Positions 45,301 through 57,301 of a DNA stretch of 64,000 nt are shown piece after piece (the stretch's first letter is position 1; the number at the start of each line of letters is the position of its first letter). A program made the position numbers and the translations under genes. Source of the stretch: Rhabditoides inermis (Eukaryota > Nematoda > Chromadorea > Rhabditida > Rhabditidae); the NCBI GenBank assembly GCA_963966185.1, contig CAWZYM010000140.1, positions 62,001-126,000 on the forward strand, read 5' to 3'. Below the pieces are notes generated by a model, which did not search any database, was not told where the DNA came from, and saw only the letters and a list, made by a program, of their open reading frames with translations.

Positions 45301-47841
45301 ATTATATCGTGACAAGCCTCTGGAATGTTGTCGTGCAGGTTTTGCCAATTTTCCTTGTCCTTGTTAGGAGCCACGAGTGTTGCAATATATAAGAACAAAC
45401 CTCTGGAGTGTTGTCGTGCAGGTTTTGTCAGTTTTCCTGATTCTTGGTAGGAGCCACGAGTGTTGCAATAAATGAGAACAAACCTATGAAGTGTTGTAGT
45501 GCAGGTTTTGCAAACTTTGCTTGTCTTTGGTAGAGGAAAGGAAAGTCGTATCATATCGTGACAAGCCTCTGGAATGTTGTCGTGCAGGTTTTGCCAATTT
45601 TCCTTGTCCTTGTTAGAAGCCACGAGTGTTGCAACATATGAGAACAAACCTATGAAGTGTTGTAGTGCAGGTTTTGCCAACTTTCCTTGTAATTGGTAGG
45701 AGTAAGGAAAGTCGTATTATATTGTGACAAGTCTCTGGAGTGTTGTCGTGCAGGTTTTGCAAGTTTTCCTCTCCCTAGGCAGGGGCCACAAGTGTTTTAA
45801 TGTGATGGAACAAACGTCTTGAGTGTTGTCGTGCAGGTTATGCCGTTTTACCTTGTCCTTGGTTGGAACCACGAGTGTTGCAATATATGAGAACAAACAT
45901 CTGCAGTGTTGTAGTGCAGGTTTTGCCAATTTTCCTTTGTTCTTAGTAGGGACCATGAATACTTTATTGTATTGGGACAAGCTTTTGGCGTGTTTTTGTG
46001 CAGGTTTAGCCAAATTTCCCTGTCCTTGGTAGGAGAAAGGAAAGTTGTATTCCAGCGTGACAAGTTTCTGGTGTGTTGTCGTGCAGGTTTTGCCAATTTT
46101 CCGTGTCCTTGGTAGGGGGAAGGAAAGTCGTATTATATCGTGAGAAGCCTCTGGACAGTTGTCGTGCAGGTTTTGCCAATTTTCCTTGTCCTTGTTAGGA
46201 GCCACGAGTGTTGCAATATATGAGAACAAACCTCTGAAGTGTTGTAGTGCAGGTTTCGCTATTTTTCGTTTTCTTTGTCCTTAAATGAGACCACGAATAC
46301 TTTATTGTAGTGGGACAAATTTCTGAAGTGTTGTAGTGCAGGTTTTGCCAACTTTCCTTGTCCTTGGTAAGGGAAAGGAAAGTCGTATTATATCGTGACA
46401 AGCCTCTGGAATATTGTCGTGCAGGTTTTGCCAATTTTCCTTGTCCTTGTTAGGAGCCACGAGTGTTGCAATATATGAGAACAAACCTCTGAAGTGTTGT
46501 AGTGCAGGTTTTGCTAATTTTCGTTTTCTTTGTCCTTGAATGAGACCACGAATACTTTATTGTAGTGAGACAAATTTCTGATGTGTTTTAGTGCAGGTTT
46601 TGCTAATTTTCCTTGTCTTTGGTAGGGACTAGGAAAGTTTTATTCCATCGTGACAAGCCTCTGGAATGTTGTCGTGCAGGTTTTGCCAATTTTCCTTGTC
46701 CTTGTTAAGAGCCACGAGTGTTGCAATATATGAGAACAAACCTATAAAGTGTTGTAGTGCAGGTTTTGCCAACTTTCCTTGTCCTTGGTAAGGGAAAGGA
46801 ACGTCGTATTATATCGTGACAAGCCTCTGGAATGTTGTCGTGCAGGTTTTGCCAATTTTCCTTGTCCTTGTTAGAAGCCACGAGTGTTGCAATATATGAA
46901 TATAAGAGAACAAACCTATGAAGTGTTGTAGTGCAGGTTTTGCCAACTTTCCTTGTCCTTGTTAGGAGCCACGAGAAGTCGTATTATATCGTGACAAGCC
47001 TCTGGAATGTTGTCGTGCAGGTTTTGCCAATTTTCCTTGTCCTTGTTAGGAGCCACGACTGTTTTAATGTATTGGAACAAACGTCTGGAGTGTTGTCGTG
47101 CAGGTTTTGCCAATTTTCCTTGTCCTTGGTAGGAGCCACGAGTGTTGCAATATATGAGTATATGAGAACAAACCTCTGAAGTGTTGTAGTGCAGGTTTTG
47201 CTAATTTTCGTTTTCTTTGTCCTTGAATGGGACCACCAATACTTTATTGTATTGGGACAAGTTTCTGAGGTGTTGTAGTGCAGGTTTTGCCAATTTTACT
47301 TGTCCTTGTTAGGAGCCACGAGTGTTGCAGTATATGAGAACAAACCTATTAAGTGTTGTAGTGCAGGTTTTGCCAACTTTCCTTGTCTTTGGTAGGGGTA
47401 AGGAAAGTCGTATTATGTCGTGACAAGCCTCTGGAATGTTGTCGTGCAGGTTTTGCCAATTTTCCTTGTCCTTGTTAGGAGCCACGAGTGTTTTCATGTA
47501 TTGGAACAAACGTCTGGAGTGTTGTCGTGCAGGTTTTGCCAATTTTCCTTGTCCTTGTTAGAAGCCACGAGTGTTTTAATGTATTGGAACAAACGTCTGG
47601 AGTGTTGTCGTGCCGGTTTTGTTAATTTTCTTTGTCCTTGGTAGAGGAAAGGAAAGTCGTATTATATCGTGAAAAGCCTCTGGACAGTTGTCGTGCAGGT
47701 TTTGCCAATTTTCCTTGTCCTTGTTAGGAGCCACGAGTGTTGCAATATATGAGAACAAACCTCTGAAGTGTTGTAGTGCAGGTTTTGCTAATTTTCGTTT
47801 TCTTTGTCCTTAAATGAGACCACGAATACTTCATTGTAGTG
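39353..47841 (+). repeat. 8,489-bp HOR, copy 2
   Basis: Tandem copy of the preceding unit, including both internal 4,949-bp copies (landmarks 39,573 and 44,522). It ends within a T4 monomer near 47,841. Just downstream the sequence differs from the start of this copy: ggtaagggaaagg near 47,895 against ggtaggggaaagg near 39,406. The core reads gtgcaagttttgcc at 47,949, just past the unit. Confidence 0.88.
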
Positions 47842-50104
47842 GGACAAATTTCTGAGGTGTTGTAGTGCAGGTTTTGCCAACTTTCCTTGTCCTTGGTAAG
47901 GGAAAGGAAAGTCGTATTATATCGTGACAAGCCTCTGGAATGTTGTCGTGCAAGTTTTGCCAATTTTCCTTGTCCTTGTTAGGAGCCACGAGTGTTGCAA
48001 TATATGATAACAAACTTATGAAGTGTTGTAGTGCAGGTTTTGCCAACTTTCCTTGTCCTTGGTAGAAGTCACGAGTGTTGCAATATATGAGAAGAAACCT
48101 CTGAAGTGTTGTAGTGCAGGTTTTGCCAATTTTCCTTTTTTTTTGCAGGGGCCACGAGTGTTTTAATGTATTGGAACAAACGTCTGGAGTGCTGTCGTGC
48201 AGGTTTTGCCAATTTTCCGTGTCCTTGGTAGGGGAAAGGAAAGTCGTATTATATCGTGACAAGCCTCTGGAGTGTTGTCGTGCAGGTTTTGCCAATTTTC
48301 CTTGTATTTGGTAGGGGAAAGGAAAGTCGTATTTTATCGTGACAAGCCTCTGGAATGTTGTCGTGCAGGTTTTGCCAATTTTCCTTGTCCTTGCTAGGAG
48401 CCACGAGTGTTGCAATATATGAATATATGAGAACACACCTATGAAGTGTTGTAGTGCAGGTTTTGCCAACTTTCCTTGTCTTTAGTAGGGGTAAGGAAAG
48501 TCGTATTATGTCGTGACAAGCCTCTGGAATGTTGTCGTGCAGGTTTTGCCAATTTTCCTTGTCCTTGTTAGGAGCCACGAGTGTTTTCATGTATTGGAAC
48601 AAACGTCTGGAGTGTTGTCGTGCAGGTTTTGCCAATTTTCCTTGTCCTTGTTAGGAGCCACGAGTGTTTTAATGTATTGGAACAAACGTCTCAAGTGTTG
48701 TCGTGCAGGTTTTGCCAATTTTCCTTGTCCTTGGTAGGGGAAAGGAAAGTCGTATTATAACGTGAAAAGCCTCTGGACAGTTGTCGTGCAGGTTTTGCCG
48801 TTTTACCTTGTCCTTGGTTGGAACCACGAGTGTTGCAATATATGAGAACAAACATCTGCAGTGTTGTAGTGCAGGTTCTGCCAACTTTCCCAGTCCTTGG
48901 TAGGAGTCACGAGTGTTGCAATATATGAGAAGAAACCTCTGCAGTGTTGTAGTGCAGGTTTTGCCAATTTTCCTTGTTCTTAGTAGGGACCATGAATACT
49001 TTATTGTATTGGGACAAGCTTTTGGCGTGTTTTTGTGCAGGTTTCGCCAATTTTTCCTGTCCTTGGTAGGAGAAAGGAAAGTTGTATTCCAGCGTGACAA
49101 GTCTCTGGTGTGTTGTCGTGCAGGTTTTGCGAATTTTCCTTTTTCTTTGCAGGGGCCACGAGAGTTTTAATGTATTGGAACAAACGTCTGAAGTGTTGTC
49201 GTGCAGGTTTTGCCAATTTTCCGTGTCCTTGGTAGGAGAAAGGAAAGTCGTATTATATCGTGACAAGCCTCTGGAGTGTTGTCGTGCAGGTTTTGCCAAT
49301 TTTCCTTGTCCTTGTTAGGAGCCACGAGTGTTGCAATTTATGAGAACAAACCTATGAAGTGTTGTAGTGCAGGTTTTGCCAACTTTCCTTGTCCTTGGTA
49401 GGGGAAAGGAAAGTCGTATTATATCGTGACAAGCCTCTGGATCGTTGTCGTGCAGGTTTTGCCAATTTTCCTTGTCCTTGTTAGGAGCCACGAGTGTTTT
49501 AATGTATTTGAACAAACGTCTGGAGTGTTGTCGTGCAGGGTTTGCCAACTTTCCTTGTCCTTGGTAAGGGAAAGGAAAGTCGTATTATATCGTGACAAGC
49601 CTCTGGAGTGTTGTCGTGCAGGTTTTGCCAATTTTCCTTGTATTTGGTAGGGGAAAGGAAAGTCGTATTTTATCGTGACAAGCCTCTGGAATGTTGTCGT
49701 GCAGGTTTTGCCAATTTTCCTTGTCCTTGCTAGGAGCCACGAGTGTTGCAATATATGAATATATGAGAACAAACCTCTGAAGTGTTGTAGTGCAGGTTTT
49801 GCTAATTTTTGTTTCCTTTGTCCTTGAATGGGACCACCAATACTTTATTGTATTGGGACAAATTTCTGAGGTGTTGTAGTGCAGGTTTTGCCAAATTTAC
49901 TTGTCCTTGTTAGGAGCCACGAGTGTTGCAATATATGAGAACAAACCTATGAAGTGTTTTAGTGCAGGTTTTGCCAATTTTCCTTGTATTTGGTAGGGGA
50001 AAGGAAAGTCGTATTTTATCGTGACAAGCCTCTGGAATGTTGTCGTGCAGGTTTTGCCAATTTTCCTTGTCCTTGCTAGGAGCCACGAGTGTTGCAATAT
50101 ATGA
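47842..50104 (+). repeat. Mixed HOR segment related to 28.9-30.5 kb
   Basis: Contains a T11-like monomer with a nine-T run near 48,136, the 91-bp T1, T3 with gtctcaag at 48,687, T9, T10, T7, T6 and T11 variants. The 48.25-49.5 kb part matches 28.92-30.2 kb at 19,330 bp. Private markers cgagagttttaatg (49,159) and ctctggatcgttg (49,434) are shared only with 55,128 and 55,403. Two 91-bp T1 monomers (49,751 and 50,095) flank its end. Confidence 0.8.
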
Positions 50105-52286
50105 ATATATGAGAACAAACCTCTGAAGTGTTGTAGTGCAGGTTTTGCTAATTTTCGTTTTCTTTGTCCTCAAATGAGACCACGAATACTTTATTGTAGT
50201 GGGACAAATTTCTGAGGTGTTGTAGTGCAGGTTTTGCCAATTTTCCTTGTATTTGGTAGGGACTAGGAAAGTTTTATTCCATCGTGACAAGCCTCTGGAA
50301 TGTTGTCGTGCAGGTTTTGCCAATTTTCCTTGTCCTTGTTAGGAGCCACGAGTGTTTTCATGTATTGGAACAAACGTCTGGAGTGTTGTCGTGCAGGTTT
50401 TGCCAATTTTCCTTGTCCTTATTAGGAGCCACGAGTGTTTTAATGTATTGGAACAAACGTCTGGAGTGTTGTAGTGCAGGTTTTGCCAATTCTTCTTGTC
50501 CTTGGTAGGGGAAAGGAAAGTCGTATTATAACGTGAAAAGCCTCTGGACAGTTGTCGTGCAGGTTTCGCCAATTTTCCTTGTCCTTGTTAGGAGCCACGA
50601 GTGTTGCAATATATGAGAACAAACCTCTGAAGTGTTGTAGTGCAGGTTTTGCTAATTTTCGTTTTCTTTGTCTTTAAATGAGACCACGAATACTTTATTG
50701 TAGTGGGACAAATTTCTGAGGTGTTGTAGTGCAGGTTTTGCCAATTTTCCTTGTATTTGGTAGGGACTAGGAAAGTCGTATTATATCGTGACAAGCCTCT
50801 GGAATGTTGTCGTGCAGGTTTTGCCAATTTTCCTTGTCCTTGTTAGGAGCCACGAGTGTTGCAATATTTGAGAACAAACCTCTGAAGTGTTGTAGTGCAG
50901 GTTTTGCTAATTTTCGTTTTCTTTGTCCTCAAATGAGACCACGAATACTTTATTGTAGTGGGACAAATTTCTGAGGTGTTGTAGTGCAGGTTTTGCCAAT
51001 TTTCCTTGTATTTGGTAGGGACTAGGAAAGTTTTATTCCATCGTGACAAGCCTCTGGAATGTTGTCGTGCAGGTTTTGCCATTTTTCCTTGTCCTTGTTA
51101 GGAGCCACGAGTGTCGCAATATATGAGAGCAAACCTATGAAGTGTTGTAGTGCAGGTTTTGCCAACTTTCCTTGTCCTTGGTAGGGGAAAGGAAAGTCGT
51201 ATTATATCGTGACAAGCCTCTGGAATGTTGTCGTGCAGGTTTTGCCAATTTTCCTTGTCCTTGTTAGGAGCCACGAGTGTTGCCATATATAAGAACAAAC
51301 CTCTGGAGTGTTGTCGTGCAGGTTTTGTCAGTTTTCCTGATGCTTGGTAGGAGCCACGAGTGTTGCAATAAATGAGAACAAACCTATGAAGTGTTGTAGT
51401 GCAGGTTTTGCAAACTTTGCTTGTCTTTGGTAGAGGAAAGGAAAGTCGTATCATATCGTGACAAGCCTCTGGAATGTTGTCGTGCAGGTTTTGCAAGTTT
51501 TCCTCTCCCTAGGCAGGGGCCACAAGTGTTTTAATGTGATGGAACAAACGTCTTGAGTGTTGTCGTGCAGGTTATGCCGTTTTACCTTGTCCTTGGTTGG
51601 AACCACGAGTGTTGCAATATATGAGAACAAACATCTGCAGTGTTGTAGTGCAGGTTCTGCCAACTTTCCCAGTCCTTGGTAGGAGTCACGAGTGTTGCAA
51701 TATATGAGAAGAAACCTCTGAAGTGTTGTAGTGCAGGTTTTGCCAATTTTCCTTGTTCTTAGTAGGGACCATGAATACTTTATTGTATTGGGACAAGCTT
51801 TTGGCGTGTTTTTGTGCAGGTTTAGCCAAATTTCCCTGTCCTTGGTAGGAGAAAGGAAAGTTGTATTCCAGCGTGACAAGTTTCTGGTGTGTTGTCGTGC
51901 AGGTTTTGCCAATTTTCCGTGTCCTTGGTAGGGGGAAGGAAAGTCGTATTATATCGTGAGAAGCCTCTGGACAGTTGTCGTGCAGGTTTTGCCAATTTTC
52001 CTTGTCCTTGTTAGGAGCCACGAGTGTTGCAATATATGAGAACAAACCTCTGAAGTGTTGTAGTGCAGGTTTCGCTATTTTTCGTTTTCTTTGTCCTTAA
52101 ATGAGACCACGAATACTTTATTGTAGTGGGACAAATTTCTGAAGTGTTGTAGTGCAGGTTTTGCCAACTTTCCTTGTCCTTGGTAAGGGAAAGGAAAGTC
52201 GTATTATATCGTGACAAGCCTCTGGAATATTGTCGTGCAGGTTTTGCCAATTTTCCTTGTCCTTGTTAGGAGCCACGAGTGTTGCA
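50105..52286 (+). repeat. 2,182-bp HOR, copy 1
   Basis: Landmarks at 50,339, 50,588, 51,098, 51,503 (T8) and 52,011 recur 2,182 bp later. Order: T4 with cctcaaatgag, T5, T3 subclasses, T2 with ataacgtgaaaag, T1, T4, hybrid T5, T4 trimer, T1 with gtgtcgcaatat, T1 with gttgccatatataag, T12, T2, T8-T9-T10, T7, T6, T2, T1, T4. T12 reads gatgcttggtagg, unlike other copies of the class. Confidence 0.87.
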
Positions 52287-54468
52287 ATATATGAGAACAA
52301 ACCTCTGAAGTGTTGTAGTGCAGGTTTTGCTAATTTTCGTTTTCTTTGTCCTCAAATGAGACCACGAATACTTTATTGTAGTGGGACAAATTTCTGAGGT
52401 GTTGTAGTGCAGGTTTTGCCAATTTTCCTTGTATTTGGTAGGGACTAGGAAAGTTTTATTCCATCGTGACAAGCCTCTGGAATGTTGTCGTGCAGGTTTT
52501 GCCAATTTTCCTTGTCCTTGTTAGGAGCCACGAGTGTTTTCATGTATTGGAACAAACGTCTGGAGTGTTGTCGTGCAGGTTTTGCCAATTTTCCTTGTCC
52601 TTATTAGGAGCCACGAGTGTTTTAATGTATTGGAACAAACGTCTGGAGTGTTGTAGTGCAGGTTTTGCCAATTCTTCTTGTCCTTGGTAGGGGAAAGGAA
52701 AGTCGTATTATAACGTGAAAAGCCTCTGGACAGTTGTCGTGCAGGTTTCGCCAATTTTCCTTGTCCTTGTTAGGAGCCACGAGTGTTGCAATATATGAGA
52801 ACAAACCTCTGAAGTGTTGTAGTGCAGGTTTTGCTAATTTTCGTTTTCTTTGTCTTTAAATGAGACCACGAATACTTTATTGTAGTGGGACAAATTTCTG
52901 AGGTGTTGTAGTGCAGGTTTTGCCAATTTTCCTTGTATTTGGTAGGGACTAGGAAAGTCGTATTATATCGTGACAAGCCTCTGGAATGTTGTCGTGCAGG
53001 TTTTGCCAATTTTCCTTGTCCTTGTTAGGAGCCACGAGTGTTGCAATATTTGAGAACAAACCTCTGAAGTGTTGTAGTGCAGGTTTTGCTAATTTTCGTT
53101 TTCTTTGTCCTCAAATGAGACCACGAATACTTTATTGTAGTGGGACAAATTTCTGAGGTGTTGTAGTGCAGGTTTTGCCAATTTTCCTTGTATTTGGTAG
53201 GGACTAGGAAAGTTTTATTCCATCGTGACAAGCCTCTGGAATGTTGTCGTGCAGGTTTTGCCATTTTTCCTTGTCCTTGTTAGGAGCCACGAGTGTCGCA
53301 ATATATGAGAGCAAACCTATGAAGTGTTGTAGTGCAGGTTTTGCCAACTTTCCTTGTCCTTGGTAGGGGAAAGGAAAGTCGTATTATATCGTGACAAGCC
53401 TCTGGAATGTTGTCGTGCAGGTTTTGCCAATTTTCCTTGTCCTTGTTAGGAGCCACGAGTGTTGCCATATATAAGAACAAACCTCTGGAGTGTTGTCGTG
53501 CAGGTTTTGTCAGTTTTCCTGATGCTTGGTAGGAGCCACGAGTGTTGCAATAAATGAGAACAAACCTATGAAGTGTTGTAGTGCAGGTTTTGCAAACTTT
53601 GCTTGTCTTTGGTAGAGGAAAGGAAAGTCGTATCATATCGTGACAAGCCTCTGGAATGTTGTCGTGCAGGTTTTGCAAGTTTTCCTCTCCCTAGGCAGGG
53701 GCCACAAGTGTTTTAATGTGATGGAACAAACGTCTTGAGTGTTGTCGTGCAGGTTATGCCGTTTTACCTTGTCCTTGGTTGGAACCACGAGTGTTGCAAT
53801 ATATGAGAACAAACATCTGCAGTGTTGTAGTGCAGGTTCTGCCAACTTTCCCAGTCCTTGGTAGGAGTCACGAGTGTTGCAATATATGAGAAGAAACCTC
53901 TGAAGTGTTGTAGTGCAGGTTTTGCCAATTTTCCTTGTTCTTAGTAGGGACCATGAATACTTTGTTGTATTGGGACAAGCTTTTGGCGTGTTTTTGTGCA
54001 GGTTTAGCCAAATTTCCCTGTCCTTGGTAGGAGAAAGGAAAGTTGTATTCCAGCGTGACAAGTTTCTGGTGTGTTGTCGTGCAGGTTTTGCCAATTTTCC
54101 GTGTCCTTGGTAGGGGGAAGGAAAGTCGTATTATATCGTGAGAAGCCTCTGGACAGTTGTCGTGCAGGTTTTGCCAATTTTCCTTGTCCTTGTTAGGAGC
54201 CACGAGTGTTGCAATATATGAGAACAAACCTCTGAAGTGTTGTAGTGCAGGTTTCGCTATTTTTCGTTTTCTTTGTCCTTAAATGAGACCACGAATACTT
54301 TATTGTAGTGGGACAAATTTCTGAAGTGTTGTAGTGCAGGTTTTGCCAACTTTCCTTGTCCTTGGTAAGGGAAAGGAAAGTCGTATTATATCGTGACAAG
54401 CCTCTGGAATATTGTCGTGCAGGTTTTGCCAATTTTCCTTGTCCTTGTTAGGAGCCACGAGTGTTGCA
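52287..54468 (+). repeat. 2,182-bp HOR, copy 2
   Basis: Second tandem copy. Private change tttgttgtattggg near 53,962 (tttattg in the sisters). Immediately downstream the array switches to a T4 with ccttaaatgag and tattgtagagagac (54,556), which also follows the copy at 57.3 kb, at an offset of 5,015 bp. Confidence 0.87.
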
Positions 54469-54852
54469 ATATATGAGAACAAACCTCTGAAGTGTTGTAG
54501 TGCAGGTTTTGCTAATTTTCGTTTTCTTTGTCCTTAAATGAGACCACGAATACTTTATTGTAGAGAGACAAATTTCTGATGTGTTTTAGTGCAGGTTTTG
54601 CTAATTTTCCTTGTCTTTGGTAGGGACTAGGAAAGTTTTATTCCATCGTGACAAGCCTCTGGAATGTTGTCGTGCAGGTTTTGCCAATTTTCCTTGTCCT
54701 TGTTAAGAGCCACGAGTGTTGCAATATATGAGAACAAACCTATAAAGTGTTGTAGTGCAGGTTTTGCCAACTTTCCTTGTCCTTGGTAAGGGAAAGGAAC
54801 GTCGTATTATATCGTGACAAGCCTCTGGAATGTTGTCGTGCAGGTTTTGCCA
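54469..54852 (+). repeat. Flank shared with 59.48-59.87 kb
   Basis: T4 with tattgtagagagac, T2/T5 with gctaattttccttg, T1 with aacctataaag and T2 with ggaacgtcgtatt, in the same order as at 59,484-59,867. It ends with a join to ccaactttcccagtcc (T10) at 54,849, where the sister copy continues ccaattttccttg. Confidence 0.8.
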
Positions 54853-55963
54853 ACTTTCCCAGTCCTTGGTAGGAGTCACGAGTGTTGCAATATATGAGAA
54901 GAAACCTCTGCAGTGTTGTAGTGCAGGTTTTGCCAATTTTCCTTGTTCTTAGTAGGGACCATGAATACTTTATTGTATTGGGACAAGCTTTTGGCGTGTT
55001 TTTGTGCAGGTTTCGCCAATTTTTCCTGTCCTTGGTAGGAGAAAGGAAAGTTGTATTCCAGCGTGACAAGTCTCTGGTGTGTTGTCGTGCAGGTTTTGCG
55101 AATTTTCCTTTTTCTTTGCAGGGGCCACGAGAGTTTTAATGTATTGGAACAAACGTCTGAAGTGTTGTCGTGCAGGTTTTGCCAATTTTCCGTGTCCTTG
55201 GTAGGAGAAAGGAAAGTCGTATTATATCGTGACAAGCCTCTGGAGTGTTGTCGTGCAGGTTTTGCCAATTTTCCTTGTCCTTGTTAGGAGCCACGAGTGT
55301 TGCAATTTATGAGAACAAACCTATGAAGTGTTGTAGTGCAGGTTTTGCCAACTTTCCTTGTCCTTGGTAGGGGAAAGGAAAGTCGTATTATATCGTGACA
55401 AGCCTCTGGATCGTTGTCGTGCAGGTTTTGCCAATTTTCCTTGTCCTTGTTAGGAGCCACGAGTGTTTTAATGTATTTGAACAAACGTCTGGAGTGTTGT
55501 CGTGCAGGGTTTGCCAACTTTCCTTGTCCTTGGTAAGGGAAAGGAAAGTCGTATTATATCGTGACAAGCCTCTGGAGTGTTGTCGTGCAGGTTTTGCCAA
55601 TTTTCCTTGTATTTGGTAGGGGAAAGGAAAGTCGTATTTTATCGTGACAAGCCTCTGGAATGTTGTCGTGCAGGTTTTGCCAATTTTCCTTGTCCTTGCT
55701 AGGAGCCACGAGTGTTGCAATATATGAATATATGAGAACAAACCTCTGAAGTGTTGTAGTGCAGGTTTTGCTAATTTTTGTTTCCTTTGTCCTTGAATGG
55801 GACCACCAATACTTTATTGTATTGGGACAAATTTCTGAGGTGTTGTAGTGCAGGTTTTGCCAAATTTACTTGTCCTTGTTAGGAGCCACGAGTGTTGCAA
55901 TATATGAGAACAAACCTATGAAGTGTTTTAGTGCAGGTTTTGCCAATTTTCCTTGTATTTGGT
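54853..55963 (+). repeat. Segment duplicated from 48.88-49.99 kb (5,969-bp step)
   Basis: Landmarks 48,907, 49,315 and 49,419 recur at 54,876, 55,284 and 55,388. The private markers cgagagttttaatg and ctctggatcgttg occur only in these two places, which shows a direct relationship. It ends near 55,963, where ggtagggactagg (T5) replaces the ggtaggggaaagg at 49,993. Confidence 0.85.
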
Positions 55964-57301
55964 AGGGACTAGGAAAGTTTTATTCCATCGTGACAAGCCT
56001 CTGGAATGTTGTCGTGCAGGTTTTGCCAATTTTCCTTGTCCTTGTTAGGAGCCACGAGTGTTTTCATGTATTGGAACAAACGTCTGGAGTGTTGTCGTGC
56101 AGGTTTTGCCAATTTTCCTTGTCCTTATTAGGAGCCACGAGTGTTTTAATGTATTGGAACAAACGTCTGGAGTGTTGTAGTGCAGGTTTTGCCAATTTTT
56201 GTGCAGGTTTAGCCGTATTATATCGTGACAAGCCTCTGGAATGTTGTCGTGCAGGTTTTGCCAATTTTCCTTGTCCTTGTTAGGAGCCACGAGTGTTGCC
56301 ATATATAAGAACAAACCTCTGGAGTGTTGTCGTGCAGGTTTTGTCAGTTTTCCTGATGCTTGGTAGGAGCCACGAGTGTTGCAATAAATGAGAACAAACC
56401 TATGAAGTGTTGTAGTGCAGGTTTTGCAAACTTTGCTTGTCTTTGGTAGAGGAAAGGAAAGTCGTATCATATCGTGACAAGCCTCTGGAATGTTGTCGTG
56501 CAGGTTTTGCAAGTTTTCCTCTCCCTAGGCAGGGGCCACAAGTGTTTTAATGTGATGGAACAAACGTCTTGAGTGTTGTCGTGCAGGTTATGCCGTTTTA
56601 CCTTGTCCTTGGTTGGAACCACGAGTGTTGCAATATATGAGAACAAACATCTGCAGTGTTGTAGTGCAGGTTCTGCCAACTTTCCCAGTCCTTGGTAGGA
56701 GTCACGAGTGTTGCAATATATGAGAAGAAACCTCTGAAGTGTTGTAGTGCAGGTTTTGCCAATTTTCCTTGTTCTTAGTAGGGACCATGAATACTTTATT
56801 TATTGGGACAAGCTTTTGGCGTGTTTTTGTGCAGGTTTAGCCAAATTTCCCTGTCCTTGGTAGGAGAAAGGAAAGTTGTATTCCAGCGTGACAAGTTTCT
56901 GGTGTGTTGTCGTGCAGGTTTTGCCAATTTTCCGTGTCCTTGGTAGGGGGAAGGAAAGTCGTATTATATCGTGAGAAGCCTCTGGACAGTTGTCGTGCAG
57001 GTTTTGCCAATTTTCCTTGTCCTTGTTAGGAGCCACGAGTGTTGCAATATATGAGAACAAACCTCTGAAGTGTTGTAGTGCAGGTTTCGCTATTTTTCGT
57101 TTTCTTTGTCCTTAAATGAGACCACGAATACTTTATTGTAGTGGGACAAATTTCTGAAGTGTTGTAGTGCAGGTTTTGCCAACTTTCCTTGTCCTTGGTA
57201 AGGGAAAGGAAAGTCGTATTATATCGTGACAAGCCTCTGGAATATTGTCGTGCAGGTTTTGCCAATTTTCCTTGTCCTTGTTAGGAGCCACGAGTGTTGC
57301 A
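55964..57301 (+). repeat. 2,182-bp HOR, internally deleted copy 3
   Basis: Starts part-way through the unit at T5 (offset 3,524 bp from copy 2) and ends complete (offset 2,834 bp from copy 2). The difference shows 690 bp missing at about 56,199-56,215. A further private change is tttatttattggg near 56,797, which lacks gt of tttattgtattggg. Confidence 0.85.
56180..56249 (+). other. Complex deletion junction with inserted core fragment
   Basis: After gtgcaggttttgccaattt at 56,180 the sequence reads ttgtgcaggtttagcc (the T7-T6 junction type) and then gtattatatcgtgac of a T2 monomer. The gtgcagg starts at 56,180, 56,201 and 56,249 are spaced 21 and 48 bp. Three different monomer contexts are thus joined in under 40 bp. 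The middle piece looks copied from the linker found near 51,809 or 53,991. Confidence 0.85.
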
